Assembly (NCBI RefSeq): GCF_014203225.1
Contig: NZ_JACHIO010000005.1
Location: forward strand, 62,001-126,000
DNA: 64,000 bases
Direction of reading: 5' to 3'
DNA from: Granulicella mallensis
Lineage (GTDB): Bacteria; Acidobacteriota; Terriglobia; Terriglobales; Acidobacteriaceae
Position numbers and translations under genes: made by a program. This document shows positions 26,827 to 35,899 of the stretch, piece after piece; position 1 is the stretch's first letter, and every line of letters starts with the position of its first letter. The notes beneath the pieces are model-generated. The model was not told where the DNA came from. It did no database searches and saw only the letters and a list, made by a program, of their open reading frames with translations.

Positions 26827-27257
26827 TTAGCTGTTATTCAGGATTGTTTGCACCGTTAAAGTGGGGTAGGCCGAGTATAGGTTGCTCTTTTCGTTGTGAG
26901 CATCGACCCACTTTTCGAAGGCCTCGATATGGCTTTCCACGGGCAAGGGTGGGGGATCCACGACGAAGGAGAGCAGCTTGTCGAAGACCGGGCCCATCTG
27001 GTTAACGAAGTCTTGAATGTACTGGTCGAAAGTGCCGTCGTACTCGGTCAGGACCCACAGAGTCTGTGAGTTCCCCAAGAGGAACCCAGAGTCTGGAAGA
27101 AAACGCGCAAAATGTACTGTTCCTACTGCATTCAATCCGTTATTGATTGCCTTGGAATTCTCTGGGTCGGCCAAATAACCAATAATTTCCAGGTTTTTTC
27201 CCTTGGTTATGGTCAACCTCAAATTGAGGGGGCTCTGAACTTGGGGGTGCTCGACAT
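26827..27257 (-). pseudogene. Small unidentified protein gene with a one-base frameshift near its start
   Basis: The main frame from TTG 27222 gives 131 residues: LTITKGKNLEIIGYLAD, VGTVHFARFLPD, LWVLTEYDGTFDQYIQDF, DPPPLPVESHIEAF, LYSAYPTLTVQTI. It looks like a real soluble protein, but I cannot name its family. A better start lies upstream in another frame: ATG 27257 after GAGGGGAAAT, encoding MSSTPKFRAP, which then hits TGA. Adding one base to the run of five G (plus strand 27228-27232) would join the two frames smoothly. Either a recent inactivating deletion, a sequencing error, or programmed slippage. Confidence 0.55.
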
Positions 27258-27684
27258 ATTTCCCCTCTTTCTCTATCTTGAATGTTCGATTTAGATGACT
27301 GAACGCTAACCTAAACGCTCAGTGAAAAAACTATACGCAAGATTTGCGGAGGAGTCTTAGAAATTTCTGATTAATAAGAAACTTCATCAAAGGTCGCAGT
27401 GGAGACACATGTTCCTATGAGACGCACAGTGGAACTGACCTCGGTGTAACGATGAAGAGGATTCAGACATGCCAACCGTTCCGTACGGTTCTTCTCGAAC
27501 GAGCTTGATTCTGGTTGCGCATGATCGGCCTGCCAGATCGCGTTCGGTTTCGAAGCCTCACGCCGGTGACCGAACCAGAAGAATCTCCCAGAGCATCGGC
27601 ATTGTTGTGACGTTGAGCCCCGAGATGCCACTTGAATGCTCGTCCTCCTGACCGGAGAGCGAGCATTCAAGCGATACACCTTCG
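27258..27684. other. Intergenic region
   Basis: About 430 bases. No gene I can support; minus-strand frames here are Arg/Ser-rich and lack ribosome binding sites. It marks the change from the gappy left region to the dense glycan-utilization region. Confidence 0.45.
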
Positions 27685-29073
27685 TTACTGCGGCAGGATG
27701 GAGCTGAGAGGAATGGCCGAGGACTGGATACCGTAGGCGTTGCCATTCGGGTGAAAGTTATCTCCGGAGACGTAACTGGGTATCAAGAAGTCGGGATGTG
27801 CCGGGTCGGCGAGCACTTGGTCAAAGTCTGCGATGGAGATGACTCCAGGCAAGGTTGGGCCGATGGTACGGATCCACGTATTAAGAGTGCGGCGTTGCGT
27901 AGAACCGGAGTTCTCAGGCCCAGGATTGAGATCCCCAAGATACGGATCGGCAGATGTTGGCACATATCCGGCTTCGCTCACGCAGTATTCCGAGGGCGGT
28001 AGAGTGGCGAGGATCACGCGGACGCCAGCTGTGTTAGCCTGCTGGACCATGTTGGAGAGCGAAGCTTCTACGTTCGTGGCCGAGACACAATCGGAGCGAA
28101 GATCTATTCCTCCAAAATAGATGACAACGGTCTTGATGCCAGCTTGTTGCAGCACGTCCCGCTGCATGCGGTCGATCCCAGCGATGGCAACTCCAGCGGC
28201 GGTCGATGCATCTTCCCCGGCTGGGTCACCGATCGCGCCTGCGTTTAGCACTCCCATTCGGTAACCTGCGGCAAGAAGCTGCCTGGCCAGCCAGTCGGAA
28301 GGACGATCGTTGTCCTGTCCGGCGACAGGGAGGTTATAGGTTGGATAGCTATTCGTATTGCCATAGTTCGAATTGTGGCCATCGACCGATGAGCTTCCGA
28401 AGATAGCCACCGTTCCCTGATAGGAGCCGTACACGTCCATTCCGGTCAGCATGAACCACCAGGCAATGCTGTTGTTGATATAGGCAGCACCGCTCGCATC
28501 GGTTGTGATGTCGCCGCCGCTTGCGGCTGATGCAAAGTTGTTCTGGACCTCGGCGCTGTGCTCGGTCAAGGGGGGGAAGACCCCCTTGACGTAGGCGCTA
28601 ACAGCCAGCTTCTCTCCATAGGTGTAGGTGATCTTCACGGGGTCCGAAACAACCTCCTGTCCAACGGCCAGTGTCACGGATGTGCTGCCATTGAAGGTGA
28701 GTGCTGCGTCACGAGTGGTGTCGATGGAGGGACCTACACCTACAGCGGCAGCCAGCCGTGCGGCTCCGATCGTCACGGGCTGTTTACTCAGAAGGTTCGA
28801 GAAGTGAATACGCTCTTCGGTGCCATCGATCGTGGGAAGGATGATAAAGCGGAAAGTCTGGTCGGATCCGCCAGGGTTTCCGATCGATTCTGTCGCGTCC
28901 TCTGGAGATGCGCCCCAACCGACGACCCACTGCTTCGGCAAAGCAGTTTCTGTGGGTGTGGTCTGCTGCAAAGAATGCGAACAGCCAGTCAGCAAGGGCA
29001 AGAATGCTGCAAGGCCAACAGCAGAAACACACAAAACCTTCTCAAAAAAGCCTTTTCGCGGCTTGGTGAACAT
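27685..29073 (-). CDS. SGNH/GDSL-type hydrolase, lipoprotein
   Basis: 462 residues. A lipoprotein signal ends in the lipobox LLTGC (Cys31). The first half of the mature protein has the WVVGWGASPEDATESIG opening seen in SGNH esterases of this layout. The catalytic block I reads AIFGSSSVDGHNS in place of GDSxTdG, block III-like YFGGIDLR, and the final block DNFHPNGNAYG supplies the Asp-x-x-His pair. Related enzymes remove acyl groups from glycans. It shares strand with, and lies 245 bases downstream of, the GH127 gene, so a role in de-esterifying the same substrate is plausible but unproven. Confidence 0.8.
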   Translation of the reverse strand: MFTKPRKGFFEKVLCVSAVGLAAFLPLLTGCSHSLQQTTPTETALPKQWVVGWGASPEDATESIGNPGGSDQTFRFIILPTIDGTEERIHFSNLLSKQPVTIGAARLAAAVGVGPSIDTTRDAALTFNGSTSVTLAVGQEVVSDPVKITYTYGEKLAVSAYVKGVFPPLTEHSAEVQNNFASAASGGDITTDASGAAYINNSIAWWFMLTGMDVYGSYQGTVAIFGSSSVDGHNSNYGNTNSYPTYNLPVAGQDNDRPSDWLARQLLAAGYRMGVLNAGAIGDPAGEDASTAAGVAIAGIDRMQRDVLQQAGIKTVVIYFGGIDLRSDCVSATNVEASLSNMVQQANTAGVRVILATLPPSEYCVSEAGYVPTSADPYLGDLNPGPENSGSTQRRTLNTWIRTIGPTLPGVISIADFDQVLADPAHPDFLIPSYVSGDNFHPNGNAYGIQSSAIPLSSILPQ

Positions 29074-29318
29074 ACTTGTAGAACGCGTAGTTCAGTATAA
29101 AGTTGCGCTGTCATGGAGTAATGTGTCGCTTAAATTCAGCATAGCTGTGCACTTCCAGCCCACTGGGTGTCTCCTTTGCCGGTAAAAAGCTCAATGGAAT
29201 AGGCTGGGCTTTTGCCTGATATCCACGCTGTTCCTATAGTCTTCGCTGTCGTACTCTGGCGGCAGAGACGCTGTACCGAACCCTGGTGTTCGGTTTTAGA
29301 TCGAATTGGTACCCGCCT

Positions 29319-32201
29319 CTAGACCTGGTTCTTCATCCAGACCTTGGATTGAACCGTCCTCATGCGGATACGGCGCTGATTCGCAGCCGCTGCGGGATTT
29401 GCCGCAGCGTTCGTCGTTGAACCCGGTGCGTAGTTGACGGAGGGATCTTCCGCCGTCTGCTCTTTGGGGACTTCGATGCGATTCATGCGCGCATAGTTCG
29501 GAACGGCCAGCATGGGCGTGCCGTCCTGCCACTTGCCGCTCATCGCCATCACGCCGCCAAGCAGGTCGGGCCTCCATTCCATCTTGAGTGGCGCATCGCT
29601 CAGGGCTTGATCGAGATTGTGCTGGTCTGCGGTCTCCACGTTGTAGACGAGGGGGCCGTACTTCAGCGCAACCAGATCGACGTCGGCCTTGATGCGGCTG
29701 TCTGCTTTGACGCGCTGCGGTTCCATCGGCAGCTCCAGATCGATGCGGTCGCCGGCCTTCCATTCACGCGTGACGACGGCATAGCCCTTTTCGATACGCG
29801 GCTTTACCTCGCGATCGTTGACGGAGAAGCTCTTCATCCCGCTGACCGCCGGCGTCTCCGTGTAGAGCTCGCTGGTGTTGCGGTCAGGGATGCGCACGTA
29901 CACCGAGAAGGTCCTGGCTTCCTCTGGATTGACCGTGATGCCTACTTTGCCGCTCCAGGGATAGTTGGTCTTCTGCACCATCTCCACGTTCGTGCCCGCT
30001 ACCTTGCCGACGTTGATCCGGCTGCCTACGAACATGTTTACGTAGAGACCCTTATTGCCCTTCACGTAGCTCCAGGTCGGCATCATGAGCAGTGTGCGGG
30101 GAATGTTGCCGACGCAGCACGGGCAAACATGCCAGGGGGTGCGCAGGGTATTGGTGAGCGGATTGGTGTAGGCAAAGTTCTTGCCTGCCAGATCCACGCC
30201 GCCCAGCAGAGCGTTGTACATCGTTTGCTCGTAGAGGTCGGCAAAGCGGGCGTCGTGATAGGCGAGGTTGAGCTTGTACTGGAAGAAGATGAGACCGCAG
30301 CTGGAGCAGGACTCGCAGTAGGCTTCGTTACGGAGCGAATAGTTCGGGCCGAACCCTTCGGAGGTTTCACCGCTGCCGATACCGCCGGTCAGATAGTACT
30401 TCCGGTTGACCATGTTGTCCCAGAGCGAGATCACTGCACTCTGGTAGTCCTTGTCACCGGTCTCAGCCGCGATGTCCGCCATGCCGGAGTAGAAGTAGGT
30501 GGCGCGCACGGCGTGGCCTACGGCCTCGTACTGCTGGCCCGGAGGCAGATGGCTCTGGTCGTACTCCTGTCCACCGCGGCGGGAGTCGAGAAGGAACTTG
30601 GCGAGCTTGATGTACGAGTCTCCGCGGCCATTACCTTCCATATCGTTGACGAAGCGACCGAAGCGAACGAGCGCCTGCTCCATCTCCTGGTGACCGTCGA
30701 ACCAGGCTTTCTTTCCGGGGCCGAGGTTCGCCACCCAGCAGTCGGCGAGTTTCTTGGCAGCGTCATAGAGGCGCAAGTCCTGTCCATCGGTCAGCGTGTA
30801 GTGGTTGATCGCGGATTCGATGAAGTAACCGGAGACGTAGCCTTCATGGTTGCCACGTTGAGCGGGCGACCAGCGTTCCGGCCAGCGGCTGCGGTCCGCC
30901 AGCGTGTAAGCGGTTTGCAGATAGCCGTCGGGTTCGCGTGCGGCGAGGATGATGGGAATCCAGCGCTCCAGCGTCTCCTTCATCCTGGCCTGGGCCGCAA
31001 TGATCTCGGGATCGCCCTGCGGATCGACCATCTGCGCGATGCACATGGATTCCACCGTCTGGTGGACCCACGCATTGGCGAAGACGTAGCCCTTATGGCG
31101 AGCGTGCGGTTCGCCGCGAACAGCCTTGCCCGCTTCGATGAAGTTGTCGATGCCGCCCTGTCCCTGCGTGAGGTCGGTGCGTTCGCAATACTCGATGCAA
31201 TGGGGGATCCAGCTGACGATCAGTGTCTTGGCACGCGCATTCCACAGCGGGCTATCGATCGCATACTTCTTGGTGTAGACGACATCGAGCCGATCCTTGG
31301 GTGGCGCAACCTCCGCGCGTACTTTGAGCGTGGAGTTGACCTGCTCCTGGTTGCCGTTGGCGGTCAGCTTGAGGACGTAGTCGCCCGGCGCGGAGAAGGC
31401 CGCACTGGTGTTGGGCGCAGCAGCGTCCGCAAAGAGCACATGCCCGGGACCGGCTTCCTTGGACCAGCGAGCGCTGTTGCTCCGCGCCGGCTTGAGCCAG
31501 TCTGCTGTGCCCATGAGGTACGTCTCTCCGCCGAGAACGACCGTCCGGTCGATGCCGGCGTTCACGGTTGGTGGAAAGTCGGGAACAGGACCCGAGCTAA
31601 GCACCTGCCACTCGAGGATGCCGGTGGAGTGCGTGCCGTCCGAGGCGATCTCAAGGCGCAGCTTGTCTGTCTCTACTTCATCGAAGGTGGTGGTGTTGAA
31701 GGTGTCTGCGGCAACGCCTAGTCCCTGGGCGTTTGCCACCGGAACGAAGTCGGTTCCGTTCCAGTAGAGAATCCGGTAGGACTTCGGTGCGCCTACCCCG
31801 CCGCGATCCATCCACCAGTAAACGTCGACCTTGTTCGTGGTGACGGGCTTGCTCCAGTCGTACTGCACCCATTGGGTATCTGTCCTGGGCCAGTTGCCGT
31901 AGGAGCCATGAACCTGATCGCGCGAATTGGCGGGGGTGTTGCCGTCGTTCAATGCGGTGAGCCTGGTGTCGCCTGAGATATAGAGGCTGGAAGGCGTGGC
32001 GACCTTTGCGAGATTGAGGGAGGTGCTGTCCTGCGCCAGGGCTTTCGACGGATGCACTGCGGTTAGCAGCGCGGTTCCCGCCACACCGGCGAGGAAGTTT
32101 CGTCTGTTCAGAAGGCTGTCGGACCCTGCGGTTTCGGGGAGGGCAACGGCCTCTTGGGCCGTCGGGCGATTCATCAAACTGTTGGAGAGTTTGCTAGACA
32201 T
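29319..32201 (-). CDS. GH127 beta-L-arabinofuranosidase with N-terminal discoidin-like and PKD-like domains
   Basis: 960 residues. A Tat-type signal with a long n-region (NRRNFLAGVAGTALL, twin Arg 33-34) is followed by a discoidin-like module at about 60-205 (WVQYDWSKPV ... ADTFNTTTFDEV ... GILEWQVL) and a PKD-like segment to about 300. The GH127/DUF1680 catalytic domain shows NEAYCESCSSCG and CPCCVGN. These supply the Glu and the Cys residues that bind zinc in the characterised GH127 enzyme, one Cys being the nucleophile. Characterised relatives release beta-L-arabinofuranose, including from hydroxyproline-linked arabino-oligosaccharides of plant extensins. The promoter carries a GTATAC-containing inverted repeat. 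Related families such as GH146 share the fold, so exact specificity is open. Confidence 0.85.
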   Translation of the reverse strand: MSSKLSNSLMNRPTAQEAVALPETAGSDSLLNRRNFLAGVAGTALLTAVHPSKALAQDSTSLNLAKVATPSSLYISGDTRLTALNDGNTPANSRDQVHGSYGNWPRTDTQWVQYDWSKPVTTNKVDVYWWMDRGGVGAPKSYRILYWNGTDFVPVANAQGLGVAADTFNTTTFDEVETDKLRLEIASDGTHSTGILEWQVLSSGPVPDFPPTVNAGIDRTVVLGGETYLMGTADWLKPARSNSARWSKEAGPGHVLFADAAAPNTSAAFSAPGDYVLKLTANGNQEQVNSTLKVRAEVAPPKDRLDVVYTKKYAIDSPLWNARAKTLIVSWIPHCIEYCERTDLTQGQGGIDNFIEAGKAVRGEPHARHKGYVFANAWVHQTVESMCIAQMVDPQGDPEIIAAQARMKETLERWIPIILAAREPDGYLQTAYTLADRSRWPERWSPAQRGNHEGYVSGYFIESAINHYTLTDGQDLRLYDAAKKLADCWVANLGPGKKAWFDGHQEMEQALVRFGRFVNDMEGNGRGDSYIKLAKFLLDSRRGGQEYDQSHLPPGQQYEAVGHAVRATYFYSGMADIAAETGDKDYQSAVISLWDNMVNRKYYLTGGIGSGETSEGFGPNYSLRNEAYCESCSSCGLIFFQYKLNLAYHDARFADLYEQTMYNALLGGVDLAGKNFAYTNPLTNTLRTPWHVCPCCVGNIPRTLLMMPTWSYVKGNKGLYVNMFVGSRINVGKVAGTNVEMVQKTNYPWSGKVGITVNPEEARTFSVYVRIPDRNTSELYTETPAVSGMKSFSVNDREVKPRIEKGYAVVTREWKAGDRIDLELPMEPQRVKADSRIKADVDLVALKYGPLVYNVETADQHNLDQALSDAPLKMEWRPDLLGGVMAMSGKWQDGTPMLAVPNYARMNRIEVPKEQTAEDPSVNYAPGSTTNAAANPAAAANQRRIRMRTVQSKVWMKNQV

Positions 32202-32240
32202 ATTGAGAGGTGCTCCTTCGAATCTGCCGCAGGCTTTTGA

Positions 32241-32273
32241 GTATACGTTTTCTTTGTATGCGACAACGTATAC
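32241..32273. promoter_or_regulatory. Candidate LacI-type operator upstream of the GH127 gene
   Basis: GTATACGTT at 32241-32249 and AACGTATAC at 32265-32273 form a perfect 9-base inverted repeat 15 bases apart, about 40 bases upstream of the GH127 start. The ACGTTTTC extension is typical of LacI-family operators. No lacI gene is in the window. Confidence 0.45.
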
Positions 32274-32419
32274 GAAACTGTGAACAATCCTACATCGGCT
32301 GAGAGGAAAGTGTCCAGGTTTCCCTGTGACCTATTGCCAAAATTCTTTGGCTCTGGAGTCGAAGGGTTGCAAACAGTTCGTTGAAACACATACCGGAAGG
32401 GCAGGGTCTCTCGCTTGCA

Positions 32420-32765
32420 CCGTGCAAACGTTTTGCTGTGGCAAGAATCGGAAGGGCATGGCTTCAGCCATGCCACAAATAGCAGGCCAAAGCCCTACAC
32501 CTCTCTGCCGAAGGCTGAAGTGAAGCCCGCAGGGCGCAACGACTGAATTGCCTTCTTTTGCAGTGGGCGAAACAAGCCGCCCCAGCCACGAATACAGCTT
32601 GGTGAACCTTGTATGGTCTTGGCCGCACCGAGGAAAGCAATTCAGTCGCTCCGGCTACGCCTTCGCTCCAGCCTTCGGCAGAGAGGAAGGAAATTGCGCG
32701 CAACTTCTTCGGCCCGGCTGAAGCCGGGCCCTTCCGGATCTTGCCTCAAGAAGCTGTTTGCACGG
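32420..32765. repeat. 346-base imperfect palindrome, hairpin-rich
   Basis: The ends CCGTGCAAAC...CGGAAGGGC (32420-32457) and GCCCTTCCGG...CACGG (32728-32765) are inverted copies. A second nested pair runs 32500-32555 against 32631-32686 (CTCTCTGCCGAAGGCT and its complement). Small perfect hairpins such as GGCATGGCTTCAGCCATGCC at 32457-32476 lie inside. It fills most of the 600-base gap between the GH127 gene and the dehydrogenase gene. Probably a relative of the two hairpin-rich repeats at 47343 and 58379. Confidence 0.6.
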
Positions 32766-32802
32766 CTCAATCTTCAATTCGAATGGCCGTTGAGTGGCAC
32801 CC

Positions 32803-34389
32803 TTACGGCTGCTGCAGCTTTCCGTCCACAAGACGCCAGACCTGCAGGGGATTGGTATCCTGAAGTGACTCGGGCAGCAGGGACGCCGGAAAATCCTGAT
32901 AGCAGACAGGACGCAGGAATCGTTCGATTGCCATCGCCCCAACAGAGGTAACGCGGCTATCGGAGGTCGCGGGAGAGGGGCCGCCGTGCACCATCGCATA
33001 GCTGACCTCGACTCCGGTCGGGAAGCCATTGACGAGAATGCGGCCGGCCTTGCGTTCGAGGATCGGCACCAGCGTCCGTGCGAGAGCCGTATCGGCTGCT
33101 TCGAGATGAAGCGTCGCCGTGAGCTGCCCGTTCAGGTGGTTTGCAACGGCCACCAACTCATCCGTGCTGCTGCATTCGATCAGCAGGCCCGCAGGTCCGA
33201 AGACCTCTTCGAGAAGGTGCGGAGACTGAAGAAAGTAGTTCGCCTTCGTGCTGAAGAGCTTTGGCTGGCCCGCGGTTGCCTCTGGCGCGGGCGCAGCGCC
33301 GCTGGAAAGAGCCTGCAGGCCGCTGTCTTTCGACCACTCGTCGGTGCCGTGGCAGTAGGCACGATGAATGCCCGTGTTGAGCATGGTGGTCGCGGCCTTG
33401 GCCTCGATGGAGGATTGCGCGGCTGTTCGGAAGCGGTCGAAGTCCGGGCCCGCGAGACCGATGACGATACCGGGTTTGGTGCAGAACTGACCGGTGCCCA
33501 TCGTGAGGGAGTCGATGAAGCCCTGCGCGATGGTCTCCGCGCGCTGCGTGAGAGCGCCGGGTAGAAGAAAGACCGGGTTGATGCTGCTCATCTCGGCATA
33601 GACAGGGATGGGGACTTCGCGGCTGGCGGCCAGTGCGACGAGAATGCGCCCGACGCGCCGCGAGCCGGTGAAGCCGACAGCCTGGATCGCTGGATGTTGC
33701 ACGAGCGCCGTTCCTACTTCGTTGTTGCCGCTGTCAATGAGGAGAGAGAAGACGCCTTCGGGAAGTCCGCTGTCGGCTGCGGCCTTTTGAATGACACGGC
33801 CGACAAGTTCGGAGGTTCCAAGATGAGAAGGATGGGCCTTGGCGACGACGGGACAACCTGCGGCCAGTGCGGAAGCCGTATCTCCTCCGGCAACCGAGAA
33901 CGCGAGCGGGAAGTTGCTGGCGCCAAAGACAGCGACTGGGCCCAGGGGAATCTTCTGGGCGCGCAGATCGGCGCGTGGGAGTGGCTTGCGCTCGGGAAGA
34001 GGCGTGTCGAGTGTCGCGCTCAGAAAGCGGCCCTCGCGCGCCAGCGAAGCAAAGAGCCGAAGCTGTCCAGCGGTGCGGGCGCGTTCTCCTTCGACACGAG
34101 GCCGCGGAAGACCCGACTCAGCCATCACGCGCTCGACGAGCACATCGCCGAGATCGACGATGCCTTGCGCAATGGCTTCCAGAAACTGTGCGCGCTGCTT
34201 CAGGCTTGTGGCCCGGTACGTATCAAAGGCCGCGGCAGCCAGGGTGCAGGCTGCGTCGACATCGCCGGCGGAGCCGCCACTGAAGGCGGGCTCCATCTCT
34301 GCGCCCGTCGAGGGGTTTATTGCACGAAGCTTGCCTACCATTCCGGGAACGGCGTGCGCGCCGATCAACATTTCACCAGTCAACTGCAT
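32803..34389 (-). CDS. Alpha-ketoglutarate semialdehyde (2,5-dioxovalerate) dehydrogenase
   Basis: 528 residues, the length of the NADP-type ALDH group that oxidises 2,5-dioxopentanoate to alpha-ketoglutarate. Visible are GPVAVFGASNFPLAFSVAGG (149-168), GFTGSRRVG near 240, general-base Glu266 in YAEMSSINPVF, and nucleophile Cys303 in MGTGQFCTKPG. The C-terminal PTGVEVSYAMVHGGPSPAT is typical of this subgroup. AGGAG precedes the ATG, 30 bases after araA. This enzyme is not needed for araBA-type arabinose use. It is the last step of oxidative pentose routes and of hydroxyproline degradation, whose other genes sit at 58.7-63.3 kb. Confidence 0.85.
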   Translation of the reverse strand: MQLTGEMLIGAHAVPGMVGKLRAINPSTGAEMEPAFSGGSAGDVDAACTLAAAAFDTYRATSLKQRAQFLEAIAQGIVDLGDVLVERVMAESGLPRPRVEGERARTAGQLRLFASLAREGRFLSATLDTPLPERKPLPRADLRAQKIPLGPVAVFGASNFPLAFSVAGGDTASALAAGCPVVAKAHPSHLGTSELVGRVIQKAAADSGLPEGVFSLLIDSGNNEVGTALVQHPAIQAVGFTGSRRVGRILVALAASREVPIPVYAEMSSINPVFLLPGALTQRAETIAQGFIDSLTMGTGQFCTKPGIVIGLAGPDFDRFRTAAQSSIEAKAATTMLNTGIHRAYCHGTDEWSKDSGLQALSSGAAPAPEATAGQPKLFSTKANYFLQSPHLLEEVFGPAGLLIECSSTDELVAVANHLNGQLTATLHLEAADTALARTLVPILERKAGRILVNGFPTGVEVSYAMVHGGPSPATSDSRVTSVGAMAIERFLRPVCYQDFPASLLPESLQDTNPLQVWRLVDGKLQQP

Positions 34390-34419
34390 CTGTAACTCCT
34401 GAACTTCTATGAATATCTG

Positions 34420-35871
34420 TTAGCGAAGCTGCCGGCGCAGTTCGCGCAGGCGCGTGTCCGCGTCAATGACGATCAACTCGATACCGGCGATCTCCGCAAA
34501 GTCTTCAAGGTGCTCCGTCGTAAGCGCCTGGCTGAAGCCGGTGTGATGCGCCCCTCCAGCATAGATCCAGGCAGCGGCGGCTACCTTGAGGCTTGGCTTC
34601 GGCAGCCATACTGCGCGTGCAACAGGGAGCTTCGGCAACACCTCTTCTGGTGGGACGACATCGACCTCATTAACGATTAATCGGAAGCCTTCGCTCATCT
34701 CGACGAGAGTCGCTACGACAGCAGGCCCGCTGGGTGCTGTGAAGACGAGACGCGCAGGATCAGCCTTGCCGCCGATGCCGAGTGGATGGACCTCGAGCGA
34801 CGGCTTGCCCGCAGCGATAGAAGGGCAGATCTCCAGCATGTGCGAGCCGAGGACCTTCGGCGTTCCGCTGAAGTCGTAGGTGTAGTCCTCCATGAAGGAG
34901 GTTCCGCCCTGCATGCCGAGAGCCATCACCTTCATCGTGCGTACCAGGGCGGCTGTCTTCCAGTCGCCTTCTCCCGCAAAGCCGTAGCCGTCTGCCATAA
35001 GGCGCTGGGCTGCGATACCGGGAAGCTGATCCATGCCGTGGAGGTCCTGGAAGGTGTCGGTAAAGGCGCCGAAGCCGCCTTCTTCGAGGAACGCCCGCAG
35101 GCCGAGCTCGATCTTCGCGGCGTTGCGCAGGGAATCAGGGCGATCGTGGGCCTTGGTGATGGTGTAGGCCTCGTGATATTCGGCGACGAGCTTGTCGACC
35201 TCGGCGTCGCTGAACTGATTCATGCGTTCGACGAGATCGCCGACGCCGTATCCGTTCACGCTGTAACCCAGCTGCATCTCCGCGGAGACTTTGTTGCCAT
35301 CGGTGACGGCGACGTCACGCATGTTGTCGCCGAAGCGTGCGACCTTGAGGGTCTGCGATTCGTTCCAGCCTGCCGCGGCGCGGGTCCACGCGGCGATCTC
35401 CGACACGGTACCCGCGTCCTGCCAGAAGCCGACCACGACTTTGCGCGGCAGTCGCAGACGGGCGGTGATGAAGCCGAACTCGCGGTCGCCGTGCGCGGCC
35501 TGGTTCAGGTTCATGAAGTCCATGTCGATCGTGGCCCAGGGAAGCTCGCGATTGAACTGCGTGTGCAGATGCAGGAACGGCTTGGCCAGCGACTTGAGCC
35601 CGGCAATCCACATCTTTGCCGGGGAGAACGTGTGCATCCAGAGCACGAGGCTGATGCAGTTTTTGGCGTTGTTGGCTTCACGGCAGAGCTCGCGAATCTG
35701 GTCGCTCGTGGTCATCACCGGCTTGAAGACGATGGTGACCGGGATGGCGCTTTCGGCATTGAGAGAAGCGGCGATCTTCTGCGAGTTTTCCGCAACCTTC
35801 GCGAGCGCTTCGGCTCCGTAAAGATGCTGGCTTCCTGTAACGAACCAGACTTCGAGATGGCTGAGATTCAT
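34420..35871 (-). CDS. araA: L-arabinose isomerase
   Basis: 483 residues, close to the usual ~500. It converts L-arabinose to L-ribulose. Landmarks: [13 protein letters not shown] at the N-terminus, [20 protein letters not shown] near 85, [10 protein letters not shown] near 125, and the metal/active-site region [20 protein letters not shown] and [15 protein letters not shown] with catalytic Glu residues near 300 and 325. I chose ATG 35871 (AAGGAAG upstream); a longer frame has no homology. It follows araB by 28 bases and precedes the dehydrogenase by 30. Confidence 0.95.
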   Translation of the reverse strand: MNLSHLEVWFVTGSQHLYGAEALAKVAENSQKIAASLNAESAIPVTIVFKPVMTTSDQIRELCREANNAKNCISLVLWMHTFSPAKMWIAGLKSLAKPFLHLHTQFNRELPWATIDMDFMNLNQAAHGDREFGFITARLRLPRKVVVGFWQDAGTVSEIAAWTRAAAGWNESQTLKVARFGDNMRDVAVTDGNKVSAEMQLGYSVNGYGVGDLVERMNQFSDAEVDKLVAEYHEAYTITKAHDRPDSLRNAAKIELGLRAFLEEGGFGAFTDTFQDLHGMDQLPGIAAQRLMADGYGFAGEGDWKTAALVRTMKVMALGMQGGTSFMEDYTYDFSGTPKVLGSHMLEICPSIAAGKPSLEVHPLGIGGKADPARLVFTAPSGPAVVATLVEMSEGFRLIVNEVDVVPPEEVLPKLPVARAVWLPKPSLKVAAAAWIYAGGAHHTGFSQALTTEHLEDFAEIAGIELIVIDADTRLRELRRQLR

Positions 35872-35899
35872 CTTGAACTTCCTTTCAATCGAACAAGTT

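Noticed and set aside
29276..29297. Hairpin CCGAAC-loop-GTTCGG followed by TTTT
   Set aside because: The T run is on the plus-strand side, but the gene ending here is on the minus strand; the stem is only 6 bases.
29607..31721. A 704-codon open frame on the plus strand
   Set aside because: Lies fully antisense to GH127, whose motifs are unmistakable; an effect of GC-rich codon use.
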